Source: Pseudonocardiales bacterium
GTDB taxonomy: Bacteria > Actinomycetota > Actinomycetes > Mycobacteriales > Pseudonocardiaceae
Length of the DNA stretch: 45,461 nucleotides
Direction of reading: 5' to 3'
NCBI GenBank assembly: GCA_019244165.1
Contig: JAFATA010000059.1
Coordinates: forward strand, 1 to 45,461
A model generated the notes under the pieces. It was not told where the DNA came from. It saw nothing but the letters and a program-made list of their open reading frames with translations, and searched no databases. A program made the translations under genes and the position numbers. Position 1 is the first letter of the stretch. Every line of letters begins with the position of its first letter. This document shows, in pieces, positions 33,653-41,674 of this stretch.

Positions 33653-33945
33653 AGTGACCGCAGAACATCGAACAACCCGTCACCGAGCCCGCGCACTACC
33701 AGCCCGACAACCCCCAGCGCGCTTGGGTGCGCCGAGCACATCGCGGGGATCACCACGGCCTGGCCGCTCGCCTGCGCCATGCACGCCGGACAGACCTGCT
33801 CAGGCTGGGGCAGCCGCGAGCAGGGCGCCTGACCCGACACCCGCAGCGGCAAGAACTCCACGCCGCAGACCGCACGCACGCTGCCGTGCTCGAACACGCC
33901 ACGGTGCACATCCCCCGGAGCCAAGGACCGCAGATACCAGCTCAT
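33646..33945 (-). CDS. Small Cys-rich hypothetical protein
   Basis: A 99-residue protein starts at ATG 33945. It contains RAVCGVEFLPLRVSG, QVCPACMAQASGQ and a further Cys in AMCSAHP. The Cys-x2-Cys with an earlier Cys and a His-containing N-terminus (GDVHRGVFEHG) is like short actinomycete proteins annotated as probable zinc ribbons. It is followed by a hydrophobic tail (LGVVGLVVRGLGDGLFDVL). It lies 11 bases downstream of the next upstream gene (33957-34238) and is probably co-transcribed with it. Confidence 0.6.
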   Translation of the reverse strand: MSWYLRSLAPGDVHRGVFEHGSVRAVCGVEFLPLRVSGQAPCSRLPQPEQVCPACMAQASGQAVVIPAMCSAHPSALGVVGLVVRGLGDGLFDVLRSLS

Positions 33946-33956
33946 ACCCGCCTCGC

Positions 33957-34238
33957 TCAACCGGCGGCTAGGGGAGTGCGGGGGGACGCCCAGCCGGCGC
34001 GCCGGGTGCTCGCTCGTCGCAGCCACGCCCCGAGAACATCGAACAGCGCCATTGCGGCGGCTTCGTCAAGGATGATCACGCACTCGCCGGTGACGTGCGG
34101 GTCGAGCAGGATGTCGCCATTGTCTTTGCGTTCCACCACCAGGTTGGCGAAGCCCCGCGGACCCCGGTGCACCGCGCAGGTGACCGGGATCGCCCTGCGG
34201 TTCTCACGAGAAGCGCTCGCGGTCGCGCCTTCAGCCAT
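33957..34238 (-). CDS. Hypothetical protein (small actinomycete protein)
   Basis: A 93-residue protein starts at ATG 34238, preceded by a good GAGAGG site. Segments seen are PVTCAVHRGPRGFANLVVERK, DNGDILLDPHVTGECVIILD and EAAAMALFDVLGAWLRRA. The last helix is typical of a small family commonly found next to GntR/XRE regulators. It is divergent from the GntR gene, sharing the intergenic region that holds the 16-bp palindrome at 34352-34367. Function unknown. Confidence 0.62.
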   Translation of the reverse strand: MAEGATASASRENRRAIPVTCAVHRGPRGFANLVVERKDNGDILLDPHVTGECVIILDEAAAMALFDVLGAWLRRASTRRAGWASPRTPLAAG

Positions 34239-34351
34239 GGTGACCTCTCTCGGATGCGGCGGGATCGTGTCCCGCGGTGTCCGCTGGCTACGCCGCTGCG
34301 CTCTTCTCGATCTCTGCGGCATCCGGCTGTAGCCGATCACGCTACTGTAGC

Positions 34352-34367
34352 ACTGAGCATGCTCAGT
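34352..34367. promoter_or_regulatory. 16-bp perfect palindrome (candidate GntR operator)
   Basis: ACTGAGCATGCTCAGT is perfectly self-complementary and sits between the divergent 33957-34238 and GntR (34451) genes. It lies about 84 bases upstream of the GntR start and about 114 bases upstream of the divergent start. It is flanked by TGTAGC on the left and AGCAATGTAC on the right. Autoregulatory binding by the adjacent GntR protein is inferred from position only. Confidence 0.6.
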
Positions 34368-34450
34368 AGCAATGTACTTTAAGGTGGTGAGCGCTCGAAG
34401 CGCTACAGTCAACGACATGAACGCAAGACGGAGCGCCGGGCCTCTGCCTC

Positions 34451-35170
34451 ATGACTGACACCCGGGACCCCAGGCCTCGGGTTCAGCAGATCACCGCGGA
34501 TCTTCGGGCGCGGATCATGTCCGGCGAGCTGCCACCTGGGAGCAGGCTGCCTGCGGTTCGTGAGCTGATGGACCACTACGGCGCGGCCAGCGCCACGATC
34601 CGAGGTGCCCAGAACGCACTCAAGACGGAAGGGTTCCTGGTGAGCCGAGCTGGTCTTGCCGTGTCCGTGCGTGATCAATCGCCGCTGGTGATACGGACAG
34701 CCACCTACTTCGAGCTCGGCCGATGGTCCTACGACCTGCTGACGGTGGCCGAGACCCAGCCACCCGCCGAGATCGCTGAAGCTCTCAACCTTGACGCCGA
34801 GGGCACCGCGATCCTGCGACAACGGTTGACCTTGCGCGACGGTGAACCGGTTGACCTGTCCTGGTCCTACTACCCGACAGACCTTGCTGCTGGTTCTCCC
34901 CTCGCCGGACAGCGCAAGATCAAAGGCGGCGCTCCAGCGGTGCTTGCTGCTCTCGGCCATCCAGAGCGGTATTTCACTGACCGCGTGTCAGCGCGGATGC
35001 CCACCAGCGAAGAACTCGAAATCCTGAAATTGCCAGTAGATGTCCCGGTGTTGCGCCAGTTCCGGGTCATCTACTCCGACACACGGCCAGTAGCCGCAGC
35101 GATTCTCATCAAGGGGGCGCACCGGCACGAAGTGCTCTACCACGAGACCGTTGCGTCGCCACCACCGTGA
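34451..35170 (+). CDS. GntR-family regulator with UTRA domain
   Basis: A 239-residue protein starts at ATG 34451. The winged-helix domain (residues ~8-75: QITADLRARIMSGELPPGSR, LPAVRELMDHYGAASATIRG) is the HutC/FadR-type GntR motif. The C-terminal UTRA ligand-binding domain (~95-235) includes LRQRLTLRDGEPVDLSWSYY and ends VAAAILIKGAHRHEVLYHET. The effector is unknown. It overlaps the next XRE gene by 20 bases. Confidence 0.88.
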   Translation: MTDTRDPRPRVQQITADLRARIMSGELPPGSRLPAVRELMDHYGAASATIRGAQNALKTEGFLVSRAGLAVSVRDQSPLVIRTATYFELGRWSYDLLTVAETQPPAEIAEALNLDAEGTAILRQRLTLRDGEPVDLSWSYYPTDLAAGSPLAGQRKIKGGAPAVLAALGHPERYFTDRVSARMPTSEELEILKLPVDVPVLRQFRVIYSDTRPVAAAILIKGAHRHEVLYHETVASPPP

Positions 35171-36044
35171 TAGCAGTCCTCGCGCTGAGGCTGTCCGTCG
35201 TCGCCAGCTCGGTGGTGAGCTGCGGCGGCTGCGCGCGGCTGCCGGCAAGTCGGCCAAAGAGGCTGCCGAGTGGGCGGGAGTCTCGACGTCAACCCTGTCG
35301 AAGATCGAGCGGGGCGTCCAGGCCGTCAAGATCGGGCATGTGCGGCTGCTCGCGCAGCTCTACGGCGTGGGCGCACCGGAGGCGGACACGCTGATCCGGC
35401 TGGCCCGCGAGGCGAACCAGCGCGGCTGGTGGGCCGCGTACGGCGACACCGTGCCCGACTGGGTGCGCACCTACCTGGACCTGGAGCAGGACGCCTCGGA
35501 GCTGTGGGCCTACGAAAGCGGGCTCATCTTCGGCTTATTCCAGACACCGGCCTACGCCGAGGCCATCACCGCCGCAACTCAGCCCAACGCGGACTCCGAC
35601 GAACTGGCCAGGCTGGTGGCGTTCCGCACGGCTCGCCAACAGCGGCTCTTCGGTGATCGAGCCCCGAGTCTGCGGGTCATCCTCGACGAAGCGGTGCTCC
35701 GCCGCCCAGTCGGCGGTCCCGCGGTCATGCGCGAGCAGTTGGAACACCTCAGCGAGGTGGCGAAACTGCCGCATGTCAGCGTCGTGGTGCAGCCGTTCAG
35801 CGCTGGGGCGCACCCCTCGATCGGCCTAGCGTTCACGTTGCTGCGGTTTGCCGACGCCGACACCGCAGGGATGGACTGCGTCTACCTGGAAAACGCCCAG
35901 GGCGCGCTCTACCAGGAGCGACCCGGCGACGTTGACCGCTACACGGTGATGTTCGAGCAACTCAGTGAGTCAGCGCTGTCAGCTGATGAGTCTCTCGAAC
36001 TGGTGGCTAGCTACGCTCAGAGTTACCGGGCGAGCGAGCAGTAG
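35151..36044 (+). CDS. XRE-family regulator with DUF5753 (Scr1-like), second copy
   Basis: A 297-residue protein; the only plausible in-frame start is TTG 35151, overlapping the end of the GntR gene. Helix-turn-helix: LRRLRAAAGKSAKEAAEWAG, VSTSTLSKIERGVQAVKIG. DUF5753 follows (LDLEQDASELWAYESGLIFG, LFQTPAYAEAITAA, ILDEAVLRRPVGGPAVMREQ). It is paired directly with the DUF397 gene 10 bases downstream. The gap and overlap suggest one GntR-XRE-DUF397 operon. Confidence 0.87.
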   Translation: MRRHHRDSSPRAEAVRRRQLGGELRRLRAAAGKSAKEAAEWAGVSTSTLSKIERGVQAVKIGHVRLLAQLYGVGAPEADTLIRLAREANQRGWWAAYGDTVPDWVRTYLDLEQDASELWAYESGLIFGLFQTPAYAEAITAATQPNADSDELARLVAFRTARQQRLFGDRAPSLRVILDEAVLRRPVGGPAVMREQLEHLSEVAKLPHVSVVVQPFSAGAHPSIGLAFTLLRFADADTAGMDCVYLENAQGALYQERPGDVDRYTVMFEQLSESALSADESLELVASYAQSYRASEQ

Positions 36045-36054
36045 GAAGTGCACC

Positions 36055-36249
36055 ATGACCATCACCCACATCACCTGGCACAAGAGCAGCTACAGCAACG
36101 GCGCCGGCGGCGCGTGCGTCGAGGTCGCGGACCTCGACGGCGACCGGGCCGTGCGGGACAGCACGAACCCGGTCGGTCCGGCCCTGAGGTTCCCTGCGGC
36201 TGCCTGGTCCGCGTTCACCGCTGGCGTCCGCGCCGGTAAGTTCGACTGA
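36055..36249 (+). CDS. DUF397 protein, second copy
   Basis: A 64-residue protein starts at ATG 36055. It has the standard pattern ITWHKSSYSNGAGGACVEVA, VRDSTNPVGPALRFPAAAW and FTAGVRAGKFD. It is the partner of the XRE protein just upstream. A GC-rich hairpin follows 25 bases after the stop. Confidence 0.92.
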   Translation: MTITHITWHKSSYSNGAGGACVEVADLDGDRAVRDSTNPVGPALRFPAAAWSAFTAGVRAGKFD

Positions 36250-36274
36250 CGGGAACAACGTCATACCAGCCACG

Positions 36275-36306
36275 CCGCCCACCCCACCGGCATCCGGGGT
36301 GGGCGG
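36275..36306 (+). terminator. GC-rich hairpin after DUF397
   Basis: CCGCCCACCCC (36275-36285) pairs with GGGGTGGGCGG (36296-36306) around a 10-base loop. It ends the GntR-XRE-DUF397 unit. In the following 36307-36640 I see no convincing gene; it is the boundary to the lower-GC operon. Confidence 0.8.
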
Positions 36307-36645
36307 TCCGTCGGCCTCGACGAGGAACACGCTCGCTGTTGGACAGCGACACACCGTTGAGTACGCCGAGCAGCGCGACAAGCTCGCTGGCCGCTGGCTA
36401 CCGGGTCTGCCCGGTGTGCGTCGGCGTAGCCTCCTCAGTGACGCCGTGATCGGGATGCGAGGTGGCATGTTGGCCCTTTACCTGGTGATGGATGTCACAG
36501 TTCAGTCGTCCTGCGCCTCTGTGTCTTAGTTCTCGGTACTCCTGGGTTGTGGCTGCCAGCGTGCTAGGTGGCTGTTGAGGGATTGGTGTTGCCCAGGCAC
36601 AGGACCCGGCGGGTGACCGAACTAGTCGTCCTACCGCTCTATGCC

Positions 36646-36675
36646 TTGTACAGTCTGTCGTAGGCTCGATACAAT
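36646..36675 (+). promoter_or_regulatory. Candidate promoter of the glycosyltransferase operon
   Basis: TTGTAC (36646-36651) and TACAAT (36670-36675) are separated by 18 bases, a good sigma70-like match and the first AT-rich promoter-like site upstream of the nine-gene operon. Because it overlaps the ATG at 36641, transcripts from it would require a later start for the first gene, such as GTG 36716. Confidence 0.5.
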
Positions 36676-36715
36676 ATGTTCTCTTGAGTGCACTACCTGG
36701 AAGGCCGACAACTTC

Positions 36716-37783
36716 GTGCATACCCATAAGGATTGCCGACAACCAGTCGCCGCGATCATTTATCTGACTCAAGACACCCCGGCGAGGCGGGTCTACCTGC
36801 AAACCTCGCTATACCTGTTGTTCTGGTCATTCAACAAGCGGTTCCGTTATCCAGTGCTGGTGTTCCACGAAGGCGATTTCACCGAAGACACCATCGCCGC
36901 AATCAAGGAAGGAATGCCAGGGGGTCTCGGAGCGCTGGTCCAATTTCGACAAGTTGAAAAAACGGACTTTTGCGCTCCTGTTTCGGCAACCGCTGACCTC
37001 GTGGAGAAAAACAGGATTATCGTGCCGGATGCTCGCAGCCTGAGCTACCGCTCGATGTGTCGATGGTGGATTCTCCATGCAGCGAGGTATCTTGCACCTT
37101 ACGAGTTTTACATGCGGCTCGACGACGACTCGTTCATCGAAGAGGTCCTCGACTACGACCCTTTCCAAGTTGTACGCGCCGAAGGCGTGGACTACGCCTC
37201 GAACCTCGTTCACGTCGAGCATCCACTCAATGCACTCGGCTTATTGGAGACGTCGAGGGAGTTGCTGGGCGACACCGATCGGCTTCAGTCCCTGTTCTTG
37301 TGTGGTGATGTCGCCCAAACGGTAGCGCCGAGCAGGCTGAGGGCGTTTCTTGATCACCTTCCTGGTGAACTTCGCGAGCGTGTCAACACCACGACACTCA
37401 GTGGCCCTGTCATCTACTACAACAATTTCCACATCGCTCGGCCTGAGTTGTGGAGTCACCCCACAATCGCGAACTACTTTGAAGCCATCGATCAGAGTAA
37501 CGGCATCTACTACCTTCGATGGGGAGATGCCGCCTTGCAGACAATCGCACTTACGGCGACCGAAGGGCTGATGTTCGGGAGGTTCAGCTTCCGGTACAGC
37601 AAGCGCTACGAGCGCGAACAAGGACTCTACGCCAACACCAATCACCCCATCGCCAGACAATACTTCGATGCCGAAGCCCTCCTTTCCGGCAACAAGCCGA
37701 CCGGGAGCATGACCGACTTCGCTGCATTCAATGACTTGTTAGCCGCACGTGGCCTGAGCGAAATCGCACGTATCATCGCCTGA
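36716..37783 (+). CDS. GT15-like (KRE2/KTR-type) glycosyltransferase
   Basis: A 355-residue protein from GTG 36716 (GGAAGG upstream); ATG 36641 in the same frame would add 25 residues but overlaps the promoter-like site. Family features: AAIIYLTQDTPARRVYLQTS, MCRWWILHAARYLAPYEFYM, then RLDDDSFIEEVLDYDPFQVV and GIYYLRWGDAALQTIALTA. These parallel the fungal alpha-1,2-mannosyltransferase motifs MCRWFSG.., WR.EPDVKF.., and F.ERWGDAP... The acidic RLDDDSF would carry the metal site. No signal or membrane anchor is visible, unlike the Golgi enzymes. GT15 is mainly fungal, so occurrence here is unusual. The sugar and acceptor are unknown. Confidence 0.72.
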   Translation: MHTHKDCRQPVAAIIYLTQDTPARRVYLQTSLYLLFWSFNKRFRYPVLVFHEGDFTEDTIAAIKEGMPGGLGALVQFRQVEKTDFCAPVSATADLVEKNRIIVPDARSLSYRSMCRWWILHAARYLAPYEFYMRLDDDSFIEEVLDYDPFQVVRAEGVDYASNLVHVEHPLNALGLLETSRELLGDTDRLQSLFLCGDVAQTVAPSRLRAFLDHLPGELRERVNTTTLSGPVIYYNNFHIARPELWSHPTIANYFEAIDQSNGIYYLRWGDAALQTIALTATEGLMFGRFSFRYSKRYEREQGLYANTNHPIARQYFDAEALLSGNKPTGSMTDFAAFNDLLAARGLSEIARIIA

Positions 37784-37806
37784 CCCACATCTCACACGAG
37801 GAAGAT

Positions 37807-38754
37807 ATGACATTGACCAACGGAAAGTCTTTCGACGCCGAGGCGCACGAATTGGCCACGCGCTTCGGAGCCGAGCACCCCGAGCTGATCGCCAAGGGAA
37901 CCGAGGCCCACGTCTACGAGCTTGCCAGTGACCGAGTGCTCAAGATCTATTCATCGCCGGACGCACTGCCTGGTATTGAAGCCTTGTACGAGTTTTACGA
38001 GCGTGCCTCTACGAGGCAGGTCAGCTACGCGATCCCTCGGATCCGTGAGTACGGCCAAGCGGAGTCTGTCGCATATTCCGTCGAGGATCGCCTCGTAGGA
38101 ATCCCTATGGCGGACATCACTGGTTTCATCGAGAAGCCGCACATGGCGGACCTTTACATCGAGGCTGTCCTCGACATCCGACGAATCTCCGTCTCGCCCC
38201 CTTACCTGCGCCGGAAACTCCTTGGTGCCGACGAACCCAGCGGGGATTGGAACGAGTACATCCGCAGCGAGATTACCCGCAAGTCCGATGCTCTGCGGGC
38301 CACTCTCCCGGAAGAGGTCTTCGCCAAGTTCGGACCAGTCAATGACCTTGTCAGATATTTCGCTGTTCCCTACTCTGGCGCAGATCTGTTGATTCACGGC
38401 GACTTTCACCCAGGAAATGTTCTCGTGACTGGCGGGAACCGGGTGGCAGCGGTCGTGGACTTCGGCGCCTTCACAATGTTCGGTGATCCCCTGTATGATA
38501 TCGCGACAGCGTGTGGCTTTTTCAGCATGTACGAGCCTGATCAGCTCGCCACCCGAAAACGTATCCTGGAGCGTCTGTTCCAGAAGGACGCAACGTTGGA
38601 TTGCATCCGGGTCCACGCTTATCTCCTGGCTGCGGCGCTACTGACCTGCGATCTGTATCCAGATGAGGGAATTCTCATCTACAAGACGGGTCACTTCGAC
38701 TGGGCACTGTCAGTCCTCGGTGACACCAAGATGTGGGACGGAATCAGTGTGTAG
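37807..38754 (+). CDS. Aminoglycoside-phosphotransferase-fold kinase
   Basis: A 315-residue protein starts at ATG 37807 (GAGGAAG site). ATP-binding N-lobe: GTEAHVYELASDRVLKIYS. Catalytic loop: LLIHGDFHPGNVLVTGG; metal-binding DFG equivalent: VVDFGAFTMFGDPLYDIATA. These are diagnostic of the APH/choline-kinase fold, which phosphorylates small hydroxylated molecules such as aminoglycosides, sugars, inositols or homoserine. In an operon with glycosyltransferases and two phosphatases, phosphorylation of a biosynthetic intermediate or self-protection is plausible (inference). Its stop overlaps the start of the next gene. Confidence 0.85.
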   Translation: MTLTNGKSFDAEAHELATRFGAEHPELIAKGTEAHVYELASDRVLKIYSSPDALPGIEALYEFYERASTRQVSYAIPRIREYGQAESVAYSVEDRLVGIPMADITGFIEKPHMADLYIEAVLDIRRISVSPPYLRRKLLGADEPSGDWNEYIRSEITRKSDALRATLPEEVFAKFGPVNDLVRYFAVPYSGADLLIHGDFHPGNVLVTGGNRVAAVVDFGAFTMFGDPLYDIATACGFFSMYEPDQLATRKRILERLFQKDATLDCIRVHAYLLAAALLTCDLYPDEGILIYKTGHFDWALSVLGDTKMWDGISV

Positions 38755-40024
38755 TCCTCGCTCGACGAGTCGATTTCCACCTCCGGTCGAAGGCTACAGT
38801 ACGTTGAAACTACCTCTTACCGTAAACGCTCCCCTCGGCGCGGAATTTCAAGCGCGATGGCGCTGTGACTTCGAGTCGTTCACGAGTCGCGACCGAACAG
38901 TCGAGGAAGGAATCTGGAGAAGAACCCAGGAGGCCGGGAACGCGAGCGAGTCAGCGTGGCTTTCAGAACGCGACACACGGCGGCGGATCGTGCATTACCA
39001 CTACAAATTCGGGCTGGCCGAGACGCCAAACGGAACGTGGCTGGTACTCAAGTCATTGTACCTCTATCAGTCACTCAGCCTGCCCCTGCATGAGCTGAAC
39101 GAATTTCGCGACCGAATTGCGACGGCACTCAAGGAAGGCGAGTGGGCTGAGAACAGCGACGGTGGCTGGAAGCGGGAGGATCTCATCTGCACCGTCCAGG
39201 GGCACGTTCGCCACCCCGAGGACGTGCTCGCGCGCCGCACCCTGCCAAACGCTTACGAGAGTCTTGACGTGACCGTTGAGTCAGTCATTTGTTCTATGAC
39301 CGACAAACGCCGTCGCCTTCCCTGGGAAGTCTTGTCCCGGGGAATTCGGTGCCGAGACAGGCGAGGCGATCCGACACTCGTGTCGAGTCTCGGATCTCTC
39401 GCACGCTTCCTGCCCTTCCAGATCGAGTTGGGCTGCGGCATCTCCATCGAGGCTGGAATCCCGCCGTTGCATTTCCTACATGATCTGTATTCGGTCACTA
39501 AGCGAGACACTGGCGCATTCATCTTCGGCGGGGACTCTGATACGCTTCTCCCGCAAGTGCTCAGCGAGCCCGAATGGCACCTGCACCGTCGGGCACAGAT
39601 AATGCACGCATGTTTGATGGCCGAGCCGACCCAGGCACACCGTGTCCTACAAGAGTTGGCCGATCGTCGCATGCTGCTGACCCCGATCATCACGAACAAC
39701 TTCGACGGTCTTTCCACCCGTGTGGGCTTGGACGAGTGCTACATCCGCCGCTACGACGAGAATGTTCCCGAGGTGCCGATCTACCCCGAGACGAAGGCCC
39801 TGCTTGTCATCGGCAGCCACGCTGACCGTCGGAAGGTCCAGGCACGCTTCCGGGAACGCGGCCTACCCATCTTTTTCCTTGACCCTGAAGGGTTCCACGA
39901 AGAGGGTCAATTCGTCCCATACCCCATCGAAGGTGCCCGCGACGGGGACTTCATTCGCCATGCAGGCGCTGCCGCCGGCCTGCTTGAACTCGCACAGGAG
40001 CTTGGGCTGGATGCTGCCGGCTGA
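38747..40024 (+). CDS. Sir2-fold domain protein (unusual, with extra N-terminal domain)
   Basis: A 425-residue protein; GTG 38747 is the best start because it overlaps the kinase stop; TTG 38803 is an alternative. The N-terminal ~210 residues are an unrecognised alpha/beta domain (WLVLKSLYLYQSLSLPLHEL). From ~225 the sequence reads IELGCGISIEAGIPPLHFLH, resembling the sirtuin GAGIS..GIP NAD motif. Next comes LTPIITNNFDGLSTRVGL (sirtuin T.N.D.L), then ALLVIGSHADRRKVQARFRE, IFFLDPEGF (late Rossmann strands). The usual catalytic His of deacylases is not evident. It could be an NAD-binding or NAD-cleaving enzyme. The role in the operon is unknown. Confidence 0.6.
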   Translation: MCSPRSTSRFPPPVEGYSTLKLPLTVNAPLGAEFQARWRCDFESFTSRDRTVEEGIWRRTQEAGNASESAWLSERDTRRRIVHYHYKFGLAETPNGTWLVLKSLYLYQSLSLPLHELNEFRDRIATALKEGEWAENSDGGWKREDLICTVQGHVRHPEDVLARRTLPNAYESLDVTVESVICSMTDKRRRLPWEVLSRGIRCRDRRGDPTLVSSLGSLARFLPFQIELGCGISIEAGIPPLHFLHDLYSVTKRDTGAFIFGGDSDTLLPQVLSEPEWHLHRRAQIMHACLMAEPTQAHRVLQELADRRMLLTPIITNNFDGLSTRVGLDECYIRRYDENVPEVPIYPETKALLVIGSHADRRKVQARFRERGLPIFFLDPEGFHEEGQFVPYPIEGARDGDFIRHAGAAAGLLELAQELGLDAAG

Positions 40025-40766
40025 ATTCCTACCTACAAGCAGGGTCGCCTTCGTTCGCGGGGAACCGATCCCAGCGTCCGACGCCCAGGAGGCGGCCGTG
40101 GCTGCGCACTGGCGCACTGCGCTCGAACGCAATCCCAGCTTGTTCAACGGCGCGCTCGTGAGTCCGCTGGGCGCCTGTGTCCACGACGGTGTATGCACCG
40201 TGCGCTGGCACCGCTCGGACTTCGCGCACTACTTGTTCTCCCGCCAGAACCCTGACCGTCCCGTCATCGGCGCGACAGGGACGCTCTTCGTATCCATTAT
40301 AGTGCCCACAACGGACGGAGAACTTATCCTCGGGAGGATGTCCCAGCAGACATCAGCGCCCAGCGTCATCCAACTCCCCGGTGGGGGGGTATCGGTCGGC
40401 CCGGATCAGACGCAAATCTCGCACAGTGACCTGACTGCGGTCGCAGTCCAGGAGACGAGCGAAGAACTCGGCATCACTCTGGATCCAGCGGGCCTGCGGA
40501 CCCGCGGCGTAATCAAACGGCACAGCCCCCCAGACATCGGGGTCGTGTTCTCCACTGAACCGCGCGCCCGAGACTCCATTCAGGCTGCGTTCGCCGCATT
40601 GCGGCTGCGTGACCTGCTGGCTGGCATCGTATCAGAGTTCGACGAACTGTTCGCCGTTTCGCCGCGCACAGACCTGCGTTCACTATCCGGACGAGGAGAT
40701 CATGTCATCGACTATCTCCCCGTGGTCGTGGGTGCGTTTCTGACAACCGGCGGAGGCATCGTATGA
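40011..40766 (+). CDS. Nudix-type hydrolase
   Basis: A 251-residue protein starts at ATG 40011 inside the end of the Sir2-like gene. The Nudix core is IQLPGGGVSVGPDQT...AVAVQETSEELGI. The REUXEE part is present as QETSEELG; the leading G-x5-E is altered, with an insertion between the Gly run and the second helix. The N-terminal ~90 residues (PIPASDAQEAAVAAHWRTAL; VRWHRSDFAHYLFSR) form an extra domain. Nudix enzymes hydrolyse nucleoside diphosphates linked to another group, for example nucleotide sugars. The alteration may change the substrate. It overlaps the next gene (ATGA). Confidence 0.7.
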   Translation: MLPAEFLPTSRVAFVRGEPIPASDAQEAAVAAHWRTALERNPSLFNGALVSPLGACVHDGVCTVRWHRSDFAHYLFSRQNPDRPVIGATGTLFVSIIVPTTDGELILGRMSQQTSAPSVIQLPGGGVSVGPDQTQISHSDLTAVAVQETSEELGITLDPAGLRTRGVIKRHSPPDIGVVFSTEPRARDSIQAAFAALRLRDLLAGIVSEFDELFAVSPRTDLRSLSGRGDHVIDYLPVVVGAFLTTGGGIV

Positions 40767-41674
40767 ACGCCCGGCTCTGGTCGGCCGGGCGAATCCTGGC
40801 CCCTGCCGAGGCGATGGTGCCCCTCACAGGTGATGCGACGCTACGCGGAATCAGCGTTTTCGAAGGACTGATGGCATACAGGAGACCCGGCAGCTCCAGC
40901 TACGCCGTCGTTTCCCTGGCGAGTCATCTCACGCGCCTTCGCCAGTCGGCAGCACTCATGAGGTTGCCAGCAGCCAGGCTCACCGATGACGTGACCGCCG
41001 GGGTCCGGGCCTTGCTCGCAGACGAGACCGCTGACCAAGTTTATCTCCGCCCCACTGTGTACCTCGCACATGGTTACTGCGGCGGCGAGGCGCAGACCAG
41101 CCTATTCGTCTCGGCCCGAGCGGTCGAGTCCCCCGGTGGGCGGCCGTTCGACTGCGTGATTTCCACGCTTCGGCATGTCCCTCCGAGTTCCTACCCGCAC
41201 AAGGCTAAGGTTGCGGCGCTGTACGCTTTCTACCGGCTGTCGCGGATCGAGGCCGCTGAAGCCGGTGCTGACGAGGCCATTCTTCTGACGACAGAGGGAT
41301 CTGTGGCCGAGACCCCTGGGGCCTCGGTATTCGCCATCAAGGCAGGAATCGCATACACCCCGCCAATCGCTGCAGGCATCCTGCCGAGCATCACGCGGGC
41401 GACGGCAATCGAAATCCTCGCGAAGCAGTTCACGACCAAAACGGTCGAAGCGAATATTGCACCGGAGTTTCTGGCTGATGCTGACGAGGTATTCCTCACC
41501 GGGACGATGGACGAGATCCGTCATGTGAGGTCGATCGGAGGGCAGCCGATCGGTACTGGGGCCGCACCGCTCACCTCACGCCTACGCGATGCCTACCTTC
41601 AGGCGTGCCGCAAGGGCCACCCCTCTCCACCGGCTGGCACCGAAGTCTTCGCGGGCGGCCATCGTGGGAGCTGA
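40763..41674 (+). CDS. Class IV (branched-chain-like) PLP aminotransferase
   Basis: A 303-residue protein starts at ATG 40763. PLP fold-type IV features: TLRGISVFEGLMAYRRPGSS, VYLRPTVYLAHG, the catalytic-Lys region SSYPHKAKVAALYAFYRLSR, ADEAILLTTEGSVAETPGAS, and VFLTGTMDEIRHVRSIGGQP. These match ilvE/D-amino-acid aminotransferase relatives. It would transfer an amino group to or from a 2-oxo acid or aminate a biosynthetic carbonyl. It overlaps the Nudix stop and the HAD start, so it is translationally coupled to both. Confidence 0.85.
   Translation: MNARLWSAGRILAPAEAMVPLTGDATLRGISVFEGLMAYRRPGSSSYAVVSLASHLTRLRQSAALMRLPAARLTDDVTAGVRALLADETADQVYLRPTVYLAHGYCGGEAQTSLFVSARAVESPGGRPFDCVISTLRHVPPSSYPHKAKVAALYAFYRLSRIEAAEAGADEAILLTTEGSVAETPGASVFAIKAGIAYTPPIAAGILPSITRATAIEILAKQFTTKTVEANIAPEFLADADEVFLTGTMDEIRHVRSIGGQPIGTGAAPLTSRLRDAYLQACRKGHPSPPAGTEVFAGGHRGS

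Noticed and set aside
36299..36529. Plus-strand open frame of 76 codons after the DUF397 terminator
   Set aside because: It begins inside the terminator hairpin, has no ribosome site and no recognisable features.
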